DNA of 29,695 nucleotides from Pseudomonadota bacterium (GTDB lineage Bacteria > Pseudomonadota > Gammaproteobacteria > Xanthomonadales > Xanthomonadaceae): assembly GCA_023430045.1 (NCBI GenBank), contig JAEZCF010000038.1, forward strand, positions 1 through 29,695, read 5' to 3'. The notes under the pieces were generated by a model that saw only the letters and a program-made list of their open reading frames with translations, had not been told where the DNA came from and did not search any database. The translations under genes were made by a program, and so were the position numbers. Within the stretch, counting starts at the first letter, position 1. Every line of letters starts with the position of its first letter. Positions 7,703-16,902 of this stretch are shown here, piece by piece.

Positions 7703-9265
7703 CTACGGCTCGCGTCCGCCTGCCTGGCGCACGCGCGCTTCGAAGGCATCCAGTTCAGGCAGCGCCGGCTGCAGCTGTCGCGCGCGTTCGACCGCGCGCC
7801 TGGCGAACTCCACGTCGCCACGACCAAGACGTTCGCTCCCTACCGCCAGCCAGCGCTCCGCCAGGCGCTTCCGCGCCTGGCCCAGGGCTGCGTCGGTCGG
7901 CGACAGCGTCTGCCACGCCTGCAGGCAGTCGCCTGCCGCTTCCACGCGGTTCTGTCGCAGAGCATCCTCGAAACATCGTCCGGTGGCGGGCAACAGCCGG
8001 GCCGCAGCGTCCTGCACCCGGCGGTCGCGCGGTGCCAGCGCCTGGGCCTCGCGCAACGCATCGTAGGCACTGTTGCCCGGCGGGGTGAGAAACCGTCCCA
8101 GCGCTTCAGCATCGGCCATGCGGGCAAGCAACCTTGTCAGTTCGCCGCCGCGTGCGGCCTGCGACTGCAGGGAGCCATCCAGTGCCTTGCGTGTCGCCCT
8201 GGCGCGCTGGATCTCCTGACGGGCCAGGCCAAGCTCGCGCGTGCCGGCTCCCAGCTGTCCGGCCTGCGCAAAGCATTCTTCCGCTGCATCGAAGCGGAAA
8301 TCGCGTGCCAGCCGACGGCTTTCCTGTAGCAGACCCGCTGCCACGCGGTCGCGAATCGCCAGCACGGAGGCATCATCAGGAGCGGCCTGCAGCGCCGGTT
8401 GCAGCCGCTCCATCGCCCGGCCCGGCTGGCCACGGCGCAGCGCGGAGGCGACGCTGCGTACGCCTGCTTCCACCGCGCGCGCCAGGGCTTCCTGGCTGGC
8501 CGGCAGATCCGTGTGGCCCGGATCGTACTGACGCGCGCGCCTCAGCAGCCCGGCTGCTTCGACCACCTCGCCGCGCCCGCTCGCCACGCGGGCACGCGCA
8601 AGCAGATCGCTGAGTGCGTCCTCGCGCGCTTCCAGCGCCTGCACATCGTCCGGTCTCAACTCCAGCACGCGGCGCAGCAGAGGCAACGCACTGCCGTCAT
8701 CGTCATCCAGGCGACCCTGCTGCAGCGCGGTGCGTGCCTGGCGCAGCAGCAGATCCACACCGGCGCCCTCCGCACGCAGTTCGCGCAGCCGTTGTGCGAG
8801 GGCATCGCTGCTGTTCCTGGGCACCTGCAGGTCACGTGCCAGCGCCAATGTTTCAGTTGCCTGCCTGACGTCGCCAGCCCTCAGCGCAGCTTCCGTCATC
8901 CGCAGTGCCGCGGCACCCGTCCGCTGCAGTCCATCGCGCGCTTCGCTCCGATCACCATCCAGGGCGAGCGCAGCGCGGAACAGTTCGCGTGCACCGCTGC
9001 CGTCGGCGGCGCTCAGGTGTCCTGCAGCCAGCGCCGCCTCCGCCTGCTCCAGCGTCTGCTCGATGCGGGGCTCGTTCCAGAACCAGTCAGCCAAGGGCCT
9101 TCGCACCACCATCAGGCCGACGAACAGCACCACCGACACCAGCAGCGCCCAGCGCCAGATGCGCCGGGCATGGCGTGCCTGCAGCCACCACCAGCGTCCT
9201 TCGCGGCGCATGCGCTGCAATACATCGGGGCCATGCCCATGAATGGGGCGCAAGGGTCTGTGCAT
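7703..9265 (-). CDS. Membrane-anchored helical-repeat (TPR-like) protein of unknown function
   Basis: I do not recognise a named family. The 520-aa product has a basic, Trp/Arg-rich N-terminus of about 35 residues, one transmembrane segment at about 39-54 (ALLVSVVLFVGLMVV), then about 450 residues of Ala/Leu/Arg-rich alpha-helical repeats with TPR-like spacing, for example LLRRARQYDPGHTDL and AVERARQLQPALPELDAFEAR. The charge pattern suggests the N-terminus stays inside and the repeats lie in the periplasm. No catalytic motif is visible. It begins 30 bases after relA on the same strand, so it is probably cotranscribed with the stringent-response synthetase. ATG 9265 has a weak AGG upstream; ATG 9211 (residue 19) is an alternative. 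TPR-like domains usually act as protein-binding scaffolds, but no partner can be named. Confidence 0.8.
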   Translation of the reverse strand: MHRPLRPIHGHGPDVLQRMRREGRWWWLQARHARRIWRWALLVSVVLFVGLMVVRRPLADWFWNEPRIEQTLEQAEAALAAGHLSAADGSGARELFRAALALDGDRSEARDGLQRTGAAALRMTEAALRAGDVRQATETLALARDLQVPRNSSDALAQRLRELRAEGAGVDLLLRQARTALQQGRLDDDDGSALPLLRRVLELRPDDVQALEAREDALSDLLARARVASGRGEVVEAAGLLRRARQYDPGHTDLPASQEALARAVEAGVRSVASALRRGQPGRAMERLQPALQAAPDDASVLAIRDRVAAGLLQESRRLARDFRFDAAEECFAQAGQLGAGTRELGLARQEIQRARATRKALDGSLQSQAARGGELTRLLARMADAEALGRFLTPPGNSAYDALREAQALAPRDRRVQDAAARLLPATGRCFEDALRQNRVEAAGDCLQAWQTLSPTDAALGQARKRLAERWLAVGSERLGRGDVEFARRAVERARQLQPALPELDAFEARVRQAGGREP

Positions 9266-9295
9266 GCGCCAAGCCTATTCCGGACGCCGTGAAGC

Positions 9296-11461
9296 TCAGC
9301 CGAGCCGGCGCGCCAGGCTGACACCCGGCAGCGCGTCCAGCTTACCCATCAGGGCGGAAAGCTGGTCGAAATCGCTGACCTTCAGGCGCAGGCGCAGGTG
9401 CGCACGGCCACTGTCACGGACGTTGTCGCTGTGGATGTCGAGCACGTAGGCCTCCTCCTGCGCGATGAGGTTGGTGATGTCCTTCAGCAGCCAGCGCCGA
9501 TCCACTGCATCCACCACCACGTCCACTTCGTAACCACTGCCGGCCTGGCCCCATTCCACCGGCAGGATGCGTTGCGGGCTGGCGGCCGAAAGCCGTGCGA
9601 GCGACGGGCAATCGACACGGTGCACGGTAACGCCACGGCTGCGGGTGAGATACCCCACGATGGGCTCGCCGGCGACCGGCTGGCAGCAGCGGGCCAGTTG
9701 CACCAGCAGGTTGCCCACGCCCTGCACGGTGAACGTGCTCCTGCCAAGCCCCTCGCGCCGCGCGGTGGGGCGCGGCAGCGCCGGCGGAGACGCAGGCTGG
9801 CTGGCCGCGCGCTCGGCTTCCAGCAGCGCGCGGCTGATCTGGTTGGGTCCGGTATCGCCCAGAGCGACCTGGATGTACAGATCGTCCACGCCCTCGGCAT
9901 GGAATTTCTTCAGCACCGGACCCAGATCGGCCTGCGCCAGCCCAAGCCGCTTCAGTTCGCGTTCCAGCAGGTCCCGGCCGGCCTGGACGTTGCGCGCGCG
10001 GTCCAGCTTGTGGAACCAGTTGCGCACCTTCTCGCGCGATCGGTTGCTGGCCAGGTAGCCATTGGCCGGCAGCAGCCAGTCGCGGCGCGGATCGGCCTCC
10101 TTGGCGGTCAGGATCTCCACGCGGTCGCCGCTGCGCAGGCGGTAAGTCAACGGCACGATGCGGCCATTGACCTTTGCGCCACGACACCGGTGCCCCACCA
10201 TGGTGTGCACGTGGTAAGCGAAATCCAGCGGCGTCGCACCCTGAGGCAGGTCCATCACCTCGCCCTTCGGGCTCAGTGCATAAACGCGGTCCTCGGTGAG
10301 CTCGGCCTCCAGCGCACCGGCCAGCTCGCCGCCGCCAGCGTCCTGCGCCTGCTCCAGCAGCTGCCGCATCCAGGTGATCTTGCGGTCGAACGCCTTCTCC
10401 GCGCCTTTGCCACCTTCCTTGTATTTCCAGTGCGCTGCAACGCCAAGCTCGGCCTGCGCGTGCATGTCGTGGGTGCGGATCTGCACTTCTATGGTGCGTC
10501 CCTCCGGGCCGACCACGGCGGTATGCAGCGAGCGGTAGTCGTTGGCCTTGGGACGGGCGATGTAATCGTCGAATTCGCTGGGCACCGGCGCCCACAGCGC
10601 ATGGACCACACCCAGCGCGGCATAGCAGGCGGCGACATCGTCCACCATCACCCGCACCGCGCGGATGTCGTACAGCTGATCGAACGACAGGCGCTTCTTC
10701 TGCATCTTCCGCCAGATGCTGTAGATGTGCTTCGGCCGCCCGCTCACCTCGGCCTGCACGCCCTGCGCGACCAGCTCTCGCGACAGCAGCTTCTTGACGT
10801 TCTCCACGTAGCGCTCGCGCGCGATGCGGGTTTCATCCACCTCACGCGCGATGCGCCGGTAGGTTTCCGACTCCAGGAACCGGAAGGCCAGGTCCTCCAG
10901 CTCCCATTTCAGCTGCCAGATGCCCAGCCGGTTGGCCAGCGGCGCATGGATGTCGCGGGTCAGCTGGGCGAGCGCGCGGCGTTCCGGCTCCTCCAGCCGA
11001 TCGGCCGCGCGCATTCTGGCCAGCTGGCGTGCCAGCAGCACCGGAACCACGCGCAGATCCTGGATGATGGCCAGCAGCAGGCGACGCAGCCCTTCGCTGT
11101 TGCGGCCGGCTTCGCGCCCCGCATGCAGCGCCCACACCTGGTCAGCGGCATCCAGGCCATCAAGCAACCCGAGCACCGCCGGGCGGTTGCCCAGCGGCAG
11201 CAGTTCCAGTGCGACCCTGAGCTCGGGCAGATCGAACAGCAACGCTGCGACCAGGGAGCTCTCATCGGCCGACAGCAGCGCGAGCGCATCGAACGTGTCG
11301 CCCAGCACCGTCCAGCGGGTCACCGGCAACGGCGGCGACCCGCCATCATTCCAGCAGGACAGCAGCGCCGTGCGCAGAGGTTCTGCGATCACGGCCGCCG
11401 ACGCACGGTCCAGCAGCGTATCCAGCGCGGGAACGGAAGCACGATTCACTACGAGCGGCAC
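9296..11461 (-). CDS. relA: RelA, monofunctional (p)ppGpp synthetase
   Basis: A long RSH enzyme that transfers pyrophosphate from ATP to GTP/GDP on starved ribosomes. At about residues 65-90, where a hydrolase would carry the HD motif, the sequence reads AALLFDLPEL, with no HD or ED residues; this matches the dead hydrolase domain of gammaproteobacterial RelA rather than bifunctional SpoT. The synthetase domain (about 235-350) has GRPKHIYSIWRKM, YDIRAVRV, KANDYRSLHT and EVQIRTHDMHAQAELGVAAHWKYK. A TGS domain follows (KGEVMDLPQGATPLDFAYHVH), then a zinc-finger/helical part and a C-terminal ACT domain (about 645-721). Length is 721 aa. The start is a GTG at 11461 without a clear Shine-Dalgarno, so the exact N-terminus is uncertain; a second GTG lies four codons in. 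It diverges from pgaA across 179 bases. Confidence 0.94.
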   Translation of the reverse strand: MPLVVNRASVPALDTLLDRASAAVIAEPLRTALLSCWNDGGSPPLPVTRWTVLGDTFDALALLSADESSLVAALLFDLPELRVALELLPLGNRPAVLGLLDGLDAADQVWALHAGREAGRNSEGLRRLLLAIIQDLRVVPVLLARQLARMRAADRLEEPERRALAQLTRDIHAPLANRLGIWQLKWELEDLAFRFLESETYRRIAREVDETRIARERYVENVKKLLSRELVAQGVQAEVSGRPKHIYSIWRKMQKKRLSFDQLYDIRAVRVMVDDVAACYAALGVVHALWAPVPSEFDDYIARPKANDYRSLHTAVVGPEGRTIEVQIRTHDMHAQAELGVAAHWKYKEGGKGAEKAFDRKITWMRQLLEQAQDAGGGELAGALEAELTEDRVYALSPKGEVMDLPQGATPLDFAYHVHTMVGHRCRGAKVNGRIVPLTYRLRSGDRVEILTAKEADPRRDWLLPANGYLASNRSREKVRNWFHKLDRARNVQAGRDLLERELKRLGLAQADLGPVLKKFHAEGVDDLYIQVALGDTGPNQISRALLEAERAASQPASPPALPRPTARREGLGRSTFTVQGVGNLLVQLARCCQPVAGEPIVGYLTRSRGVTVHRVDCPSLARLSAASPQRILPVEWGQAGSGYEVDVVVDAVDRRWLLKDITNLIAQEEAYVLDIHSDNVRDSGRAHLRLRLKVSDFDQLSALMGKLDALPGVSLARRLG

Positions 11462-11640
11462 GACAGGGAGGAAGTACTACGTTAGCGTCCCGACGAGCCG
11501 GGAACAATCTTCCCGAGTGCCCTGCGGCCGGCACGCGGAACTGACCAGCGCGTTCAGCCCTGCCCCGATCGGGCACGCGGTGTTGACGGAAGGTACGGCA
11601 AGGTCCGGTTGCCTGCGATATTCGCGTCCAGCTCATCTGA

Positions 11641-13758
11641 ATGCCCCGTCCGTACGATTGCCGCGTCGCCGCCCCCGCTGGCGCGCGCCACATGCTGTTC
11701 TTCCGCTGCTCCCGCATCCTTCCGGTGTCCCTGCTGATCGCTGCCAGTGCCCTGACAGCGCACGCAGGCGAAGACGCAACCGCAGGTCACGACGACCACC
11801 GACGGGCGACGATCACCGCGCTCCGCAAGGACGGGAAATTCCCCGAAGCCCTGCAGCAGGTGCAGGCCTGGCTCGCACATGATCCCGCCAATACCGATGC
11901 GGCCACCCTGCAGGTGCTGGTACTGGCCGACATGGGCGCCTCGGAGCAGGCGTGGTCGCTCATGCGTCGTCATCCGCAACGCTTTGCCGCGCATGACCGC
12001 GAACGCATCGAGGGGGACAGGATTGCCGCCCATATCCGATGGGGTGGCACTTTCGCCGCCGATGGCGCGCGTCAGGACGATGAGGCGACGGACGCCCTGA
12101 GGCTGCTGCGGGAAACAGAAGCAGCGCATCCGCGCACCACCACCTGGGAATCGACGCGCATCCGCGTGGATGCGCTGTCGGCGCTGAACCAGCTGCAGCG
12201 CCATGCCGAGGTCGCCCAAGGCTATCAGGAGCTCGTCGACGAAGGTGTGGAGGTCCCGGCCTACATTCTTCCCACTGTAGGCGACTCACTGCTTGCACTG
12301 CGGCGCCCGGAGGCTGCCGTCGAGGTGCTGCAGCAGTCACTCCGCAGCGGGACGGGCCCGGTCTCCACGCATCTGCTGCTGGCCTATGCGTGGGTTGAAC
12401 AGGAACGCTTCGATCTGGCCCTGCCCCTGCTGGAACGTCTGGCAGCGGAGCAGCCCGCCTGGCCACGCCGTCAGGGTGCACAGCGCGGCTACGAGAACTG
12501 GGACCGCTATGGTGTGGATACGACCCGGGCGCTGGTGGAGTCCTACGCACAGGACAACGCCACCGCAGAGCGCTCGCTGCGTGCATTGCTGGCCATTGCT
12601 CCAGCCGATTCCGGGCTGCACGCTGCGCTGGCATCGGTGGAATCACGACGCGGGCGGCCGACATCGGCGTTGCAGCATGATGTGATCGCCTTGAACCTGG
12701 ATCCACGTTCGGCCGACGCATGTGCCGGCCAGGTCGATGCACTGCTTGCGCTGCAGCGCCCGGGCGAGGCCGTTGACGCGCTGGACGAGCTGCGGACGCA
12801 ACATCCACGCGATCCACGCGTACGCCGCATCCAACGCCAGCTGGACATTCACCGGGGCTGGCAGGCCACCGTGGAAGCGGGACGTGCCCGCAGCCAAGGC
12901 GGCGGCGACGGGACCTCGGCCTCGCCGCTGGGGAGCCGCGATGGCAGCCTGCAGGCATCGCTGCAAAGTCCGCTGATGCGCGACCGCTGGCGGGTCGCGC
13001 TGGTCGGCCGCGACGAATGGGCGGCGCTGCCGGAGGAGCATGTGCGCTACCAGGCCTTCGGTGCTGGGCTGCGCTATCGTCACGACCGCCTGGGTGTGTC
13101 GGCCGACATGCTCCGCAGCACGGACCGTTTCGACACTGGCCTGACACTGTTGCTGGACATCGACTGGCGATTCTCCGATGCATGGACGGGTCTGGCCGGC
13201 GCTCGCCGCAATGATCCGGACGCATCGCTGCAGGCACGGCAACTGGGCGTCACCGCCAACACACTGCAGGTGGCAGGGCGCTACACACCCAGCGACACCA
13301 CACGCATCGAAGCACGCCTGGGACAGCTGCGCTACAGCGATGGCAACCATCGGCTGCAGGCGGGCGTCGATGCGGAGCAACGCCTTTCAAGTGCGCCACA
13401 CACGCTGATCGAGGGCCTGTTTTCGGTCCAGACCAGCCGCAGCGAATACCGTTCCCCGCCCGCCTACTTCAGCCCCAGACGCGATGCAGCCGCCCTCGTC
13501 GGCGCACGTCTGGACCACATCGGCTGGCGCCGCTACGAACGCTCGTTCCGCCAGTTGCTCGAAGTTACCGCCGGCCCCTACTGGCAGCAGGGTCACGGAA
13601 CCGGCTGGGTTCCCTCCGTGGCCTACCGGCATCGGTGGGCACCAGTGCAGGGACAGCAGCTGGGCTACGGAGTGACGTGGTCGCGCCCACTCTATGACGG
13701 TCAGCGCGAGACCCGCGTCGCCCTGGATCTATCGTGGCAATGGGGAGCAGGACAATGA
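11641..13758 (+). CDS. pgaA: PgaA, poly-beta-1,6-GlcNAc outer-membrane export porin
   Basis: PgaA moves partly deacetylated poly-N-acetylglucosamine (PNAG) across the outer membrane. The protein has a signal peptide (LPVSLLIAASALTAHA), a periplasmic TPR superhelix from about residue 50 to 415, and a C-terminal beta-barrel from about 430 with alternating amphipathic strands. Identification rests on this architecture plus the pgaBCD genes that follow. ATG 11641 gives 705 aa but a long N-terminus before the signal peptide; ATG 11692 (residue 18) would give a more usual signal peptide. Neither has a good Shine-Dalgarno. The C-terminus is ...LDLSWQWGAGQ, so the last residue is not the Phe/Trp typical of barrels; the last codons double as the pgaB ribosome binding site and the stop overlaps pgaB in ATGA. 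At 705 aa it is shorter than E. coli PgaA (about 800). Confidence 0.87.
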   Translation: MPRPYDCRVAAPAGARHMLFFRCSRILPVSLLIAASALTAHAGEDATAGHDDHRRATITALRKDGKFPEALQQVQAWLAHDPANTDAATLQVLVLADMGASEQAWSLMRRHPQRFAAHDRERIEGDRIAAHIRWGGTFAADGARQDDEATDALRLLRETEAAHPRTTTWESTRIRVDALSALNQLQRHAEVAQGYQELVDEGVEVPAYILPTVGDSLLALRRPEAAVEVLQQSLRSGTGPVSTHLLLAYAWVEQERFDLALPLLERLAAEQPAWPRRQGAQRGYENWDRYGVDTTRALVESYAQDNATAERSLRALLAIAPADSGLHAALASVESRRGRPTSALQHDVIALNLDPRSADACAGQVDALLALQRPGEAVDALDELRTQHPRDPRVRRIQRQLDIHRGWQATVEAGRARSQGGGDGTSASPLGSRDGSLQASLQSPLMRDRWRVALVGRDEWAALPEEHVRYQAFGAGLRYRHDRLGVSADMLRSTDRFDTGLTLLLDIDWRFSDAWTGLAGARRNDPDASLQARQLGVTANTLQVAGRYTPSDTTRIEARLGQLRYSDGNHRLQAGVDAEQRLSSAPHTLIEGLFSVQTSRSEYRSPPAYFSPRRDAAALVGARLDHIGWRRYERSFRQLLEVTAGPYWQQGHGTGWVPSVAYRHRWAPVQGQQLGYGVTWSRPLYDGQRETRVALDLSWQWGAGQ

Positions 13759-15632
13759 CGCGCATGCGAAGGCTGATCGCTCTGGCACTGTTGTATGTGC
13801 TGGCACTGCCGGCGCACGCGCTGGTGGTTCTTTCCTACCATGATATCCGTGACGATGTGGCAGCCAAGGGCGACCCTGATCCCTACGCGGTCTCCACCGG
13901 CAACTTCGTCGCCCATCTGGACTGGCTGCGTGGGCAGGGCTACACGCCCGTCAGCGTGCAGCAGGTGCTGGATGCACGGCGGCAGGGAACACCGCTGCCG
14001 GACAAGGCGGTGCTGCTGACATTTGATGACGGGCTGCGCAGCGTCTATACCCACGTATTTCCGCTGCTGAGTGCTTACGGCTATCCGGCGCTGGTCGCGC
14101 CGGTCACCGGCTGGGTGGGGATGCCACCCGGGCAGACAGTGGACTATGGACCAGACGTGATCGACGCGCAGGGCTTTCTTACCTGGGCGCAACTGAAGGA
14201 AATGCAGGACAGCGGACTGGTGGAGATCGGCTCGCACAGCCATGCGCTTCATCGTGGTCTGCCGGGCAACCCACAAGGCAATCTGCCCCCGGCGGCGGTA
14301 ACCCGCGAATATCGCATCGGCGCCTACGAGACAGAACCGGAGTATCTGCAGCGCGTGCGCCTGGATCTGCGCACCAGCCGCGATGAACTGCGTGTTCACC
14401 TGGGACAGGCTCCGCGGGTCATGGTGTGGCCTTACGCGGCCTACAACAGCGAGGCCAATGCCATCGCCTCCCAACTGGGCATGTCCTTGACCTTCGATCT
14501 GGAAGGCCGCAGCGACGAGAACGATCTCGCCCTGCAGGGCCGGCCCACCGTCAACGATGGCGCTCTGGCCAGTCTCGGCCGGCTGCTGCTGTTCAACAAC
14601 CCCGACGTGAGCGATCTGGCGCGTGAGCTGCGCCGTGATCTTTCACTGGATGGCATGCGAGCACTGCAGGTGGATCTGGACCAGGTGTACGACCCGGACC
14701 CGGCACAGACCGAACGCAATCTGGATACGCTCGTGCAGCGTGTCCGTGACATCGGACCGACCCATGTCTTCCTGCAGGCGTTCGCCGATCCCGACGGTGA
14801 CGGTGCCGCCGACGCGGTGTATTTCCCGAACCGCCACCTGCCGGTGCGGGCCGATCTGTTCAACCGCGTTGCATGGCAGCTGCGGACCCGGGCAGACGTG
14901 CGGGTACATGCCTGGCTGCCGGTACTGGGTTGGCAGCCTCCGGCGGGCGTGCTGCCCGCTGATGCCCGGCTGGCCGCGAGCGACCCGGACGATGTTCCCC
15001 GCCTGGACCCGACGCGCGCGGAGGTGCTGGAGCTGGCTCGCGACATGTACGAGGACCTGGCGGCACATGCGAGATTCGACGGGCTGCTCTTCCATGATGA
15101 CGCCTACCTGCGCGACGACGAGCTGCCGCAGCTCATGCCGGACCGTCCACGTGAACGTACGCAGTTGCTGGTTGACTTCACCCACCAGCTGACGGCGGCG
15201 GCCCAGCGCTGGCAGCCCAATCTGGTGACGGTACGCAACCTGTTCGCGCGCCCCGTGCTGGAGCCTGAAAGCGAGGCGTGGTTCGCGCAGACGCTGGACA
15301 GTTTCCTGCAAGCCTATGACTACACGGCGTTGATGGCGATGCCACGCATGGAAAACGCCGTGGACTCCACAGGCTGGCTGCGTGCCCTGGCACGGACGGT
15401 CAAGGCACGTCCTGAAGGCGTCCGGCGGACCGTGTTCGAACTGCAGGCCTGGGACTGGCGCACCGGCCGACCGGTTCCCGTAACGGAGCTGCAGTCACAG
15501 ATCCGCCTGCTGCAGGTGGAAGGCATCCGTCATCTGGCCTGGTATCCGGATGGGTTCCTCGACAACCAGCCACCGCTGGACGCTGCGCGGGCGCTCATGT
15601 CATCCCGCACTTTCCCCTACCTGGAGCGCTGA
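13755..15632 (+). CDS. pgaB: PgaB, poly-beta-1,6-GlcNAc N-deacetylase with C-terminal glycoside-hydrolase-like domain
   Basis: PgaB removes acetyl groups from a fraction of PNAG residues in the periplasm so that PgaA can export the polymer. The NodB-type deacetylase domain shows FDD with Asp91-Asp92 and SHSHALH with His161 and His166; the spacings match the metal-binding Asp and His residues of E. coli PgaB (D115, H184, H189). From about residue 310 comes the C-terminal TIM-barrel domain of PNAG-binding/hydrolase type, with LDQVYDPDPAQTERNLD, THVFLQAFADPDGDG, HAWLPVLGW and GLLFHDDAYLRDDE. Start 13755 has GGAG 7 bases upstream and overlaps pgaA by 4 bases. Residues 1-22 are a signal peptide (ALLYVLALPAHA) with no lipobox Cys, unlike E. 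coli PgaB, which is a lipoprotein. Length is 625 aa. Confidence 0.95.
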   Translation: MTRMRRLIALALLYVLALPAHALVVLSYHDIRDDVAAKGDPDPYAVSTGNFVAHLDWLRGQGYTPVSVQQVLDARRQGTPLPDKAVLLTFDDGLRSVYTHVFPLLSAYGYPALVAPVTGWVGMPPGQTVDYGPDVIDAQGFLTWAQLKEMQDSGLVEIGSHSHALHRGLPGNPQGNLPPAAVTREYRIGAYETEPEYLQRVRLDLRTSRDELRVHLGQAPRVMVWPYAAYNSEANAIASQLGMSLTFDLEGRSDENDLALQGRPTVNDGALASLGRLLLFNNPDVSDLARELRRDLSLDGMRALQVDLDQVYDPDPAQTERNLDTLVQRVRDIGPTHVFLQAFADPDGDGAADAVYFPNRHLPVRADLFNRVAWQLRTRADVRVHAWLPVLGWQPPAGVLPADARLAASDPDDVPRLDPTRAEVLELARDMYEDLAAHARFDGLLFHDDAYLRDDELPQLMPDRPRERTQLLVDFTHQLTAAAQRWQPNLVTVRNLFARPVLEPESEAWFAQTLDSFLQAYDYTALMAMPRMENAVDSTGWLRALARTVKARPEGVRRTVFELQAWDWRTGRPVPVTELQSQIRLLQVEGIRHLAWYPDGFLDNQPPLDAARALMSSRTFPYLER

Positions 15633-15639
15633 CCTGCCC

Positions 15640-16902
15640 ATGGCGCCTCCTTCCTTCATCACCCTGCTGTTCAATTTCGCCTTCTTCTACCCGATCATCA
15701 TGGCCTTCTTCTGGATGGTCGGCGGCATCTACTATTACCAGCGCCGCGAACGTGGACAGCGTCGCCCGGACGATCCGCCGCCGCTCAGGGAAGAGCCGTT
15801 CGTGAGCGTGCTGGTGCCCTGCTTCAACGAAGGCGAGCGCGTGGCCGAGACCATCGACGCCATCGCCGCCCAGGCCTACACGGCATTCGAGATCATCGCA
15901 GTCAACGATGGCAGCAGCGATGACACGGCCGAGGTGCTGGAAGGCCTCGTCGCCATCCATCCACATCTGCGGGTCGTGCACCTGGAAGAAAACCACGGCA
16001 AGGCCAATGCGTTGCGCATCGCGGCGTTGGCGGCACGCTCGGAGTATCTGGTCTGCGTGGACGCAGACGCGCTGCTCGACCCGCATGCCACGCGCTGGAT
16101 GGTAGGACACCTGATGGACGGCCCGCGTGTCGGTGGCGTCACCGGCAATCCGCGCGTGCGCAACCGGACCACGCTGCTCGCGCGCATGCAGGTGGGCGAG
16201 TTTTCCGCCATCGTGGGGCTGATCAAGCGATCGCAGCGTGTCTACGGTAGGCTGTTCACCGTTTCCGGAGTGATCTGCGCGTTCCGCAGGACAGCACTGC
16301 ACCGTGTCGGCTTCTGGAACGACCGGATGGTCACCGAAGACATCGACATTTCATGGCGCCTGCAACTGGATGCGTGGGACATCCGTTACGAACCCAATGC
16401 GCTCTGCTGGATCCTGATGCCGGAAACACTGCGTGGCCTGTGGGCGCAACGCCTGCGCTGGGCCCGTGGCGGGGTGGAAGTACTGCTGAGGCACGGTCGA
16501 AGCGTGTTGTCGTGGCGTCGGCGGCGCATGTGGGGGGTGTTGCTGGAATACGCCCTGAGTCTGGTCTGGGCCTACGTGATGCTTACCATCATCCTGCTCT
16601 GGGCACTCGGCCATGTCCTGGCATTGCCGGACGCATTGCAGGTGGACACGTTGCTGCCACGTTGGCACGGCGTGATCCTGGCCCTGGTGTGCATGATGCA
16701 GTTCGCCACCAGCCTGGTCATCGAAAGACGCTACGAACGCGGCCTGGCGCGACACTTCTATTGGGTGATCTGGTATCCCCTGGCTTTCTGGGCCCTGGGC
16801 ATGTTCGCCGCAGTGGTGGCGTTCCCACGGACGCTGGCCGTTTTCGTGCGCCGACGCCAGGTCCGTGCGCGCTGGGTCAGCCCTGATCGGGGTATCCGAT
16901 GA
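15640..16902 (+). CDS. pgaC: PgaC, processive poly-beta-1,6-GlcNAc synthase (GT2)
   Basis: PgaC polymerises UDP-GlcNAc into PNAG at the inner membrane together with PgaD. It has an N-terminal transmembrane segment (about 5-27), then a GT2 domain with VSVLVPCFNEGERV, Asp90 in NDGSSDD, DADA (Asp141, Asp143), catalytic-base Asp234 in TEDID, and QRLRW at 270-274: the D,D,D,QxxRW signature of processive synthases. Three or more transmembrane segments follow from about residue 300. ATG 15640 starts 7 bases after the pgaB stop, with GGAG in the end of pgaB; it was preferred over an upstream open stretch because it begins at the first membrane helix. Length is 420 aa, close to E. coli PgaC. All catalytic residues are present. 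In E. coli, cyclic-di-GMP bound across PgaC and PgaD stimulates the enzyme. Confidence 0.96.
   Translation: MAPPSFITLLFNFAFFYPIIMAFFWMVGGIYYYQRRERGQRRPDDPPPLREEPFVSVLVPCFNEGERVAETIDAIAAQAYTAFEIIAVNDGSSDDTAEVLEGLVAIHPHLRVVHLEENHGKANALRIAALAARSEYLVCVDADALLDPHATRWMVGHLMDGPRVGGVTGNPRVRNRTTLLARMQVGEFSAIVGLIKRSQRVYGRLFTVSGVICAFRRTALHRVGFWNDRMVTEDIDISWRLQLDAWDIRYEPNALCWILMPETLRGLWAQRLRWARGGVEVLLRHGRSVLSWRRRRMWGVLLEYALSLVWAYVMLTIILLWALGHVLALPDALQVDTLLPRWHGVILALVCMMQFATSLVIERRYERGLARHFYWVIWYPLAFWALGMFAAVVAFPRTLAVFVRRRQVRARWVSPDRGIR

Noticed and set aside
9296..11461. SpoT or bifunctional Rel instead of RelA
   Set aside because: The hydrolase HD and ED residues are missing in the N-terminal domain, as in monofunctional RelA.
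11583..11622. Sigma-70 promoter for pgaA (TTGACG and GATATT)
   Set aside because: The two boxes are 28 bases apart, too far for one promoter, and no better pair was found.
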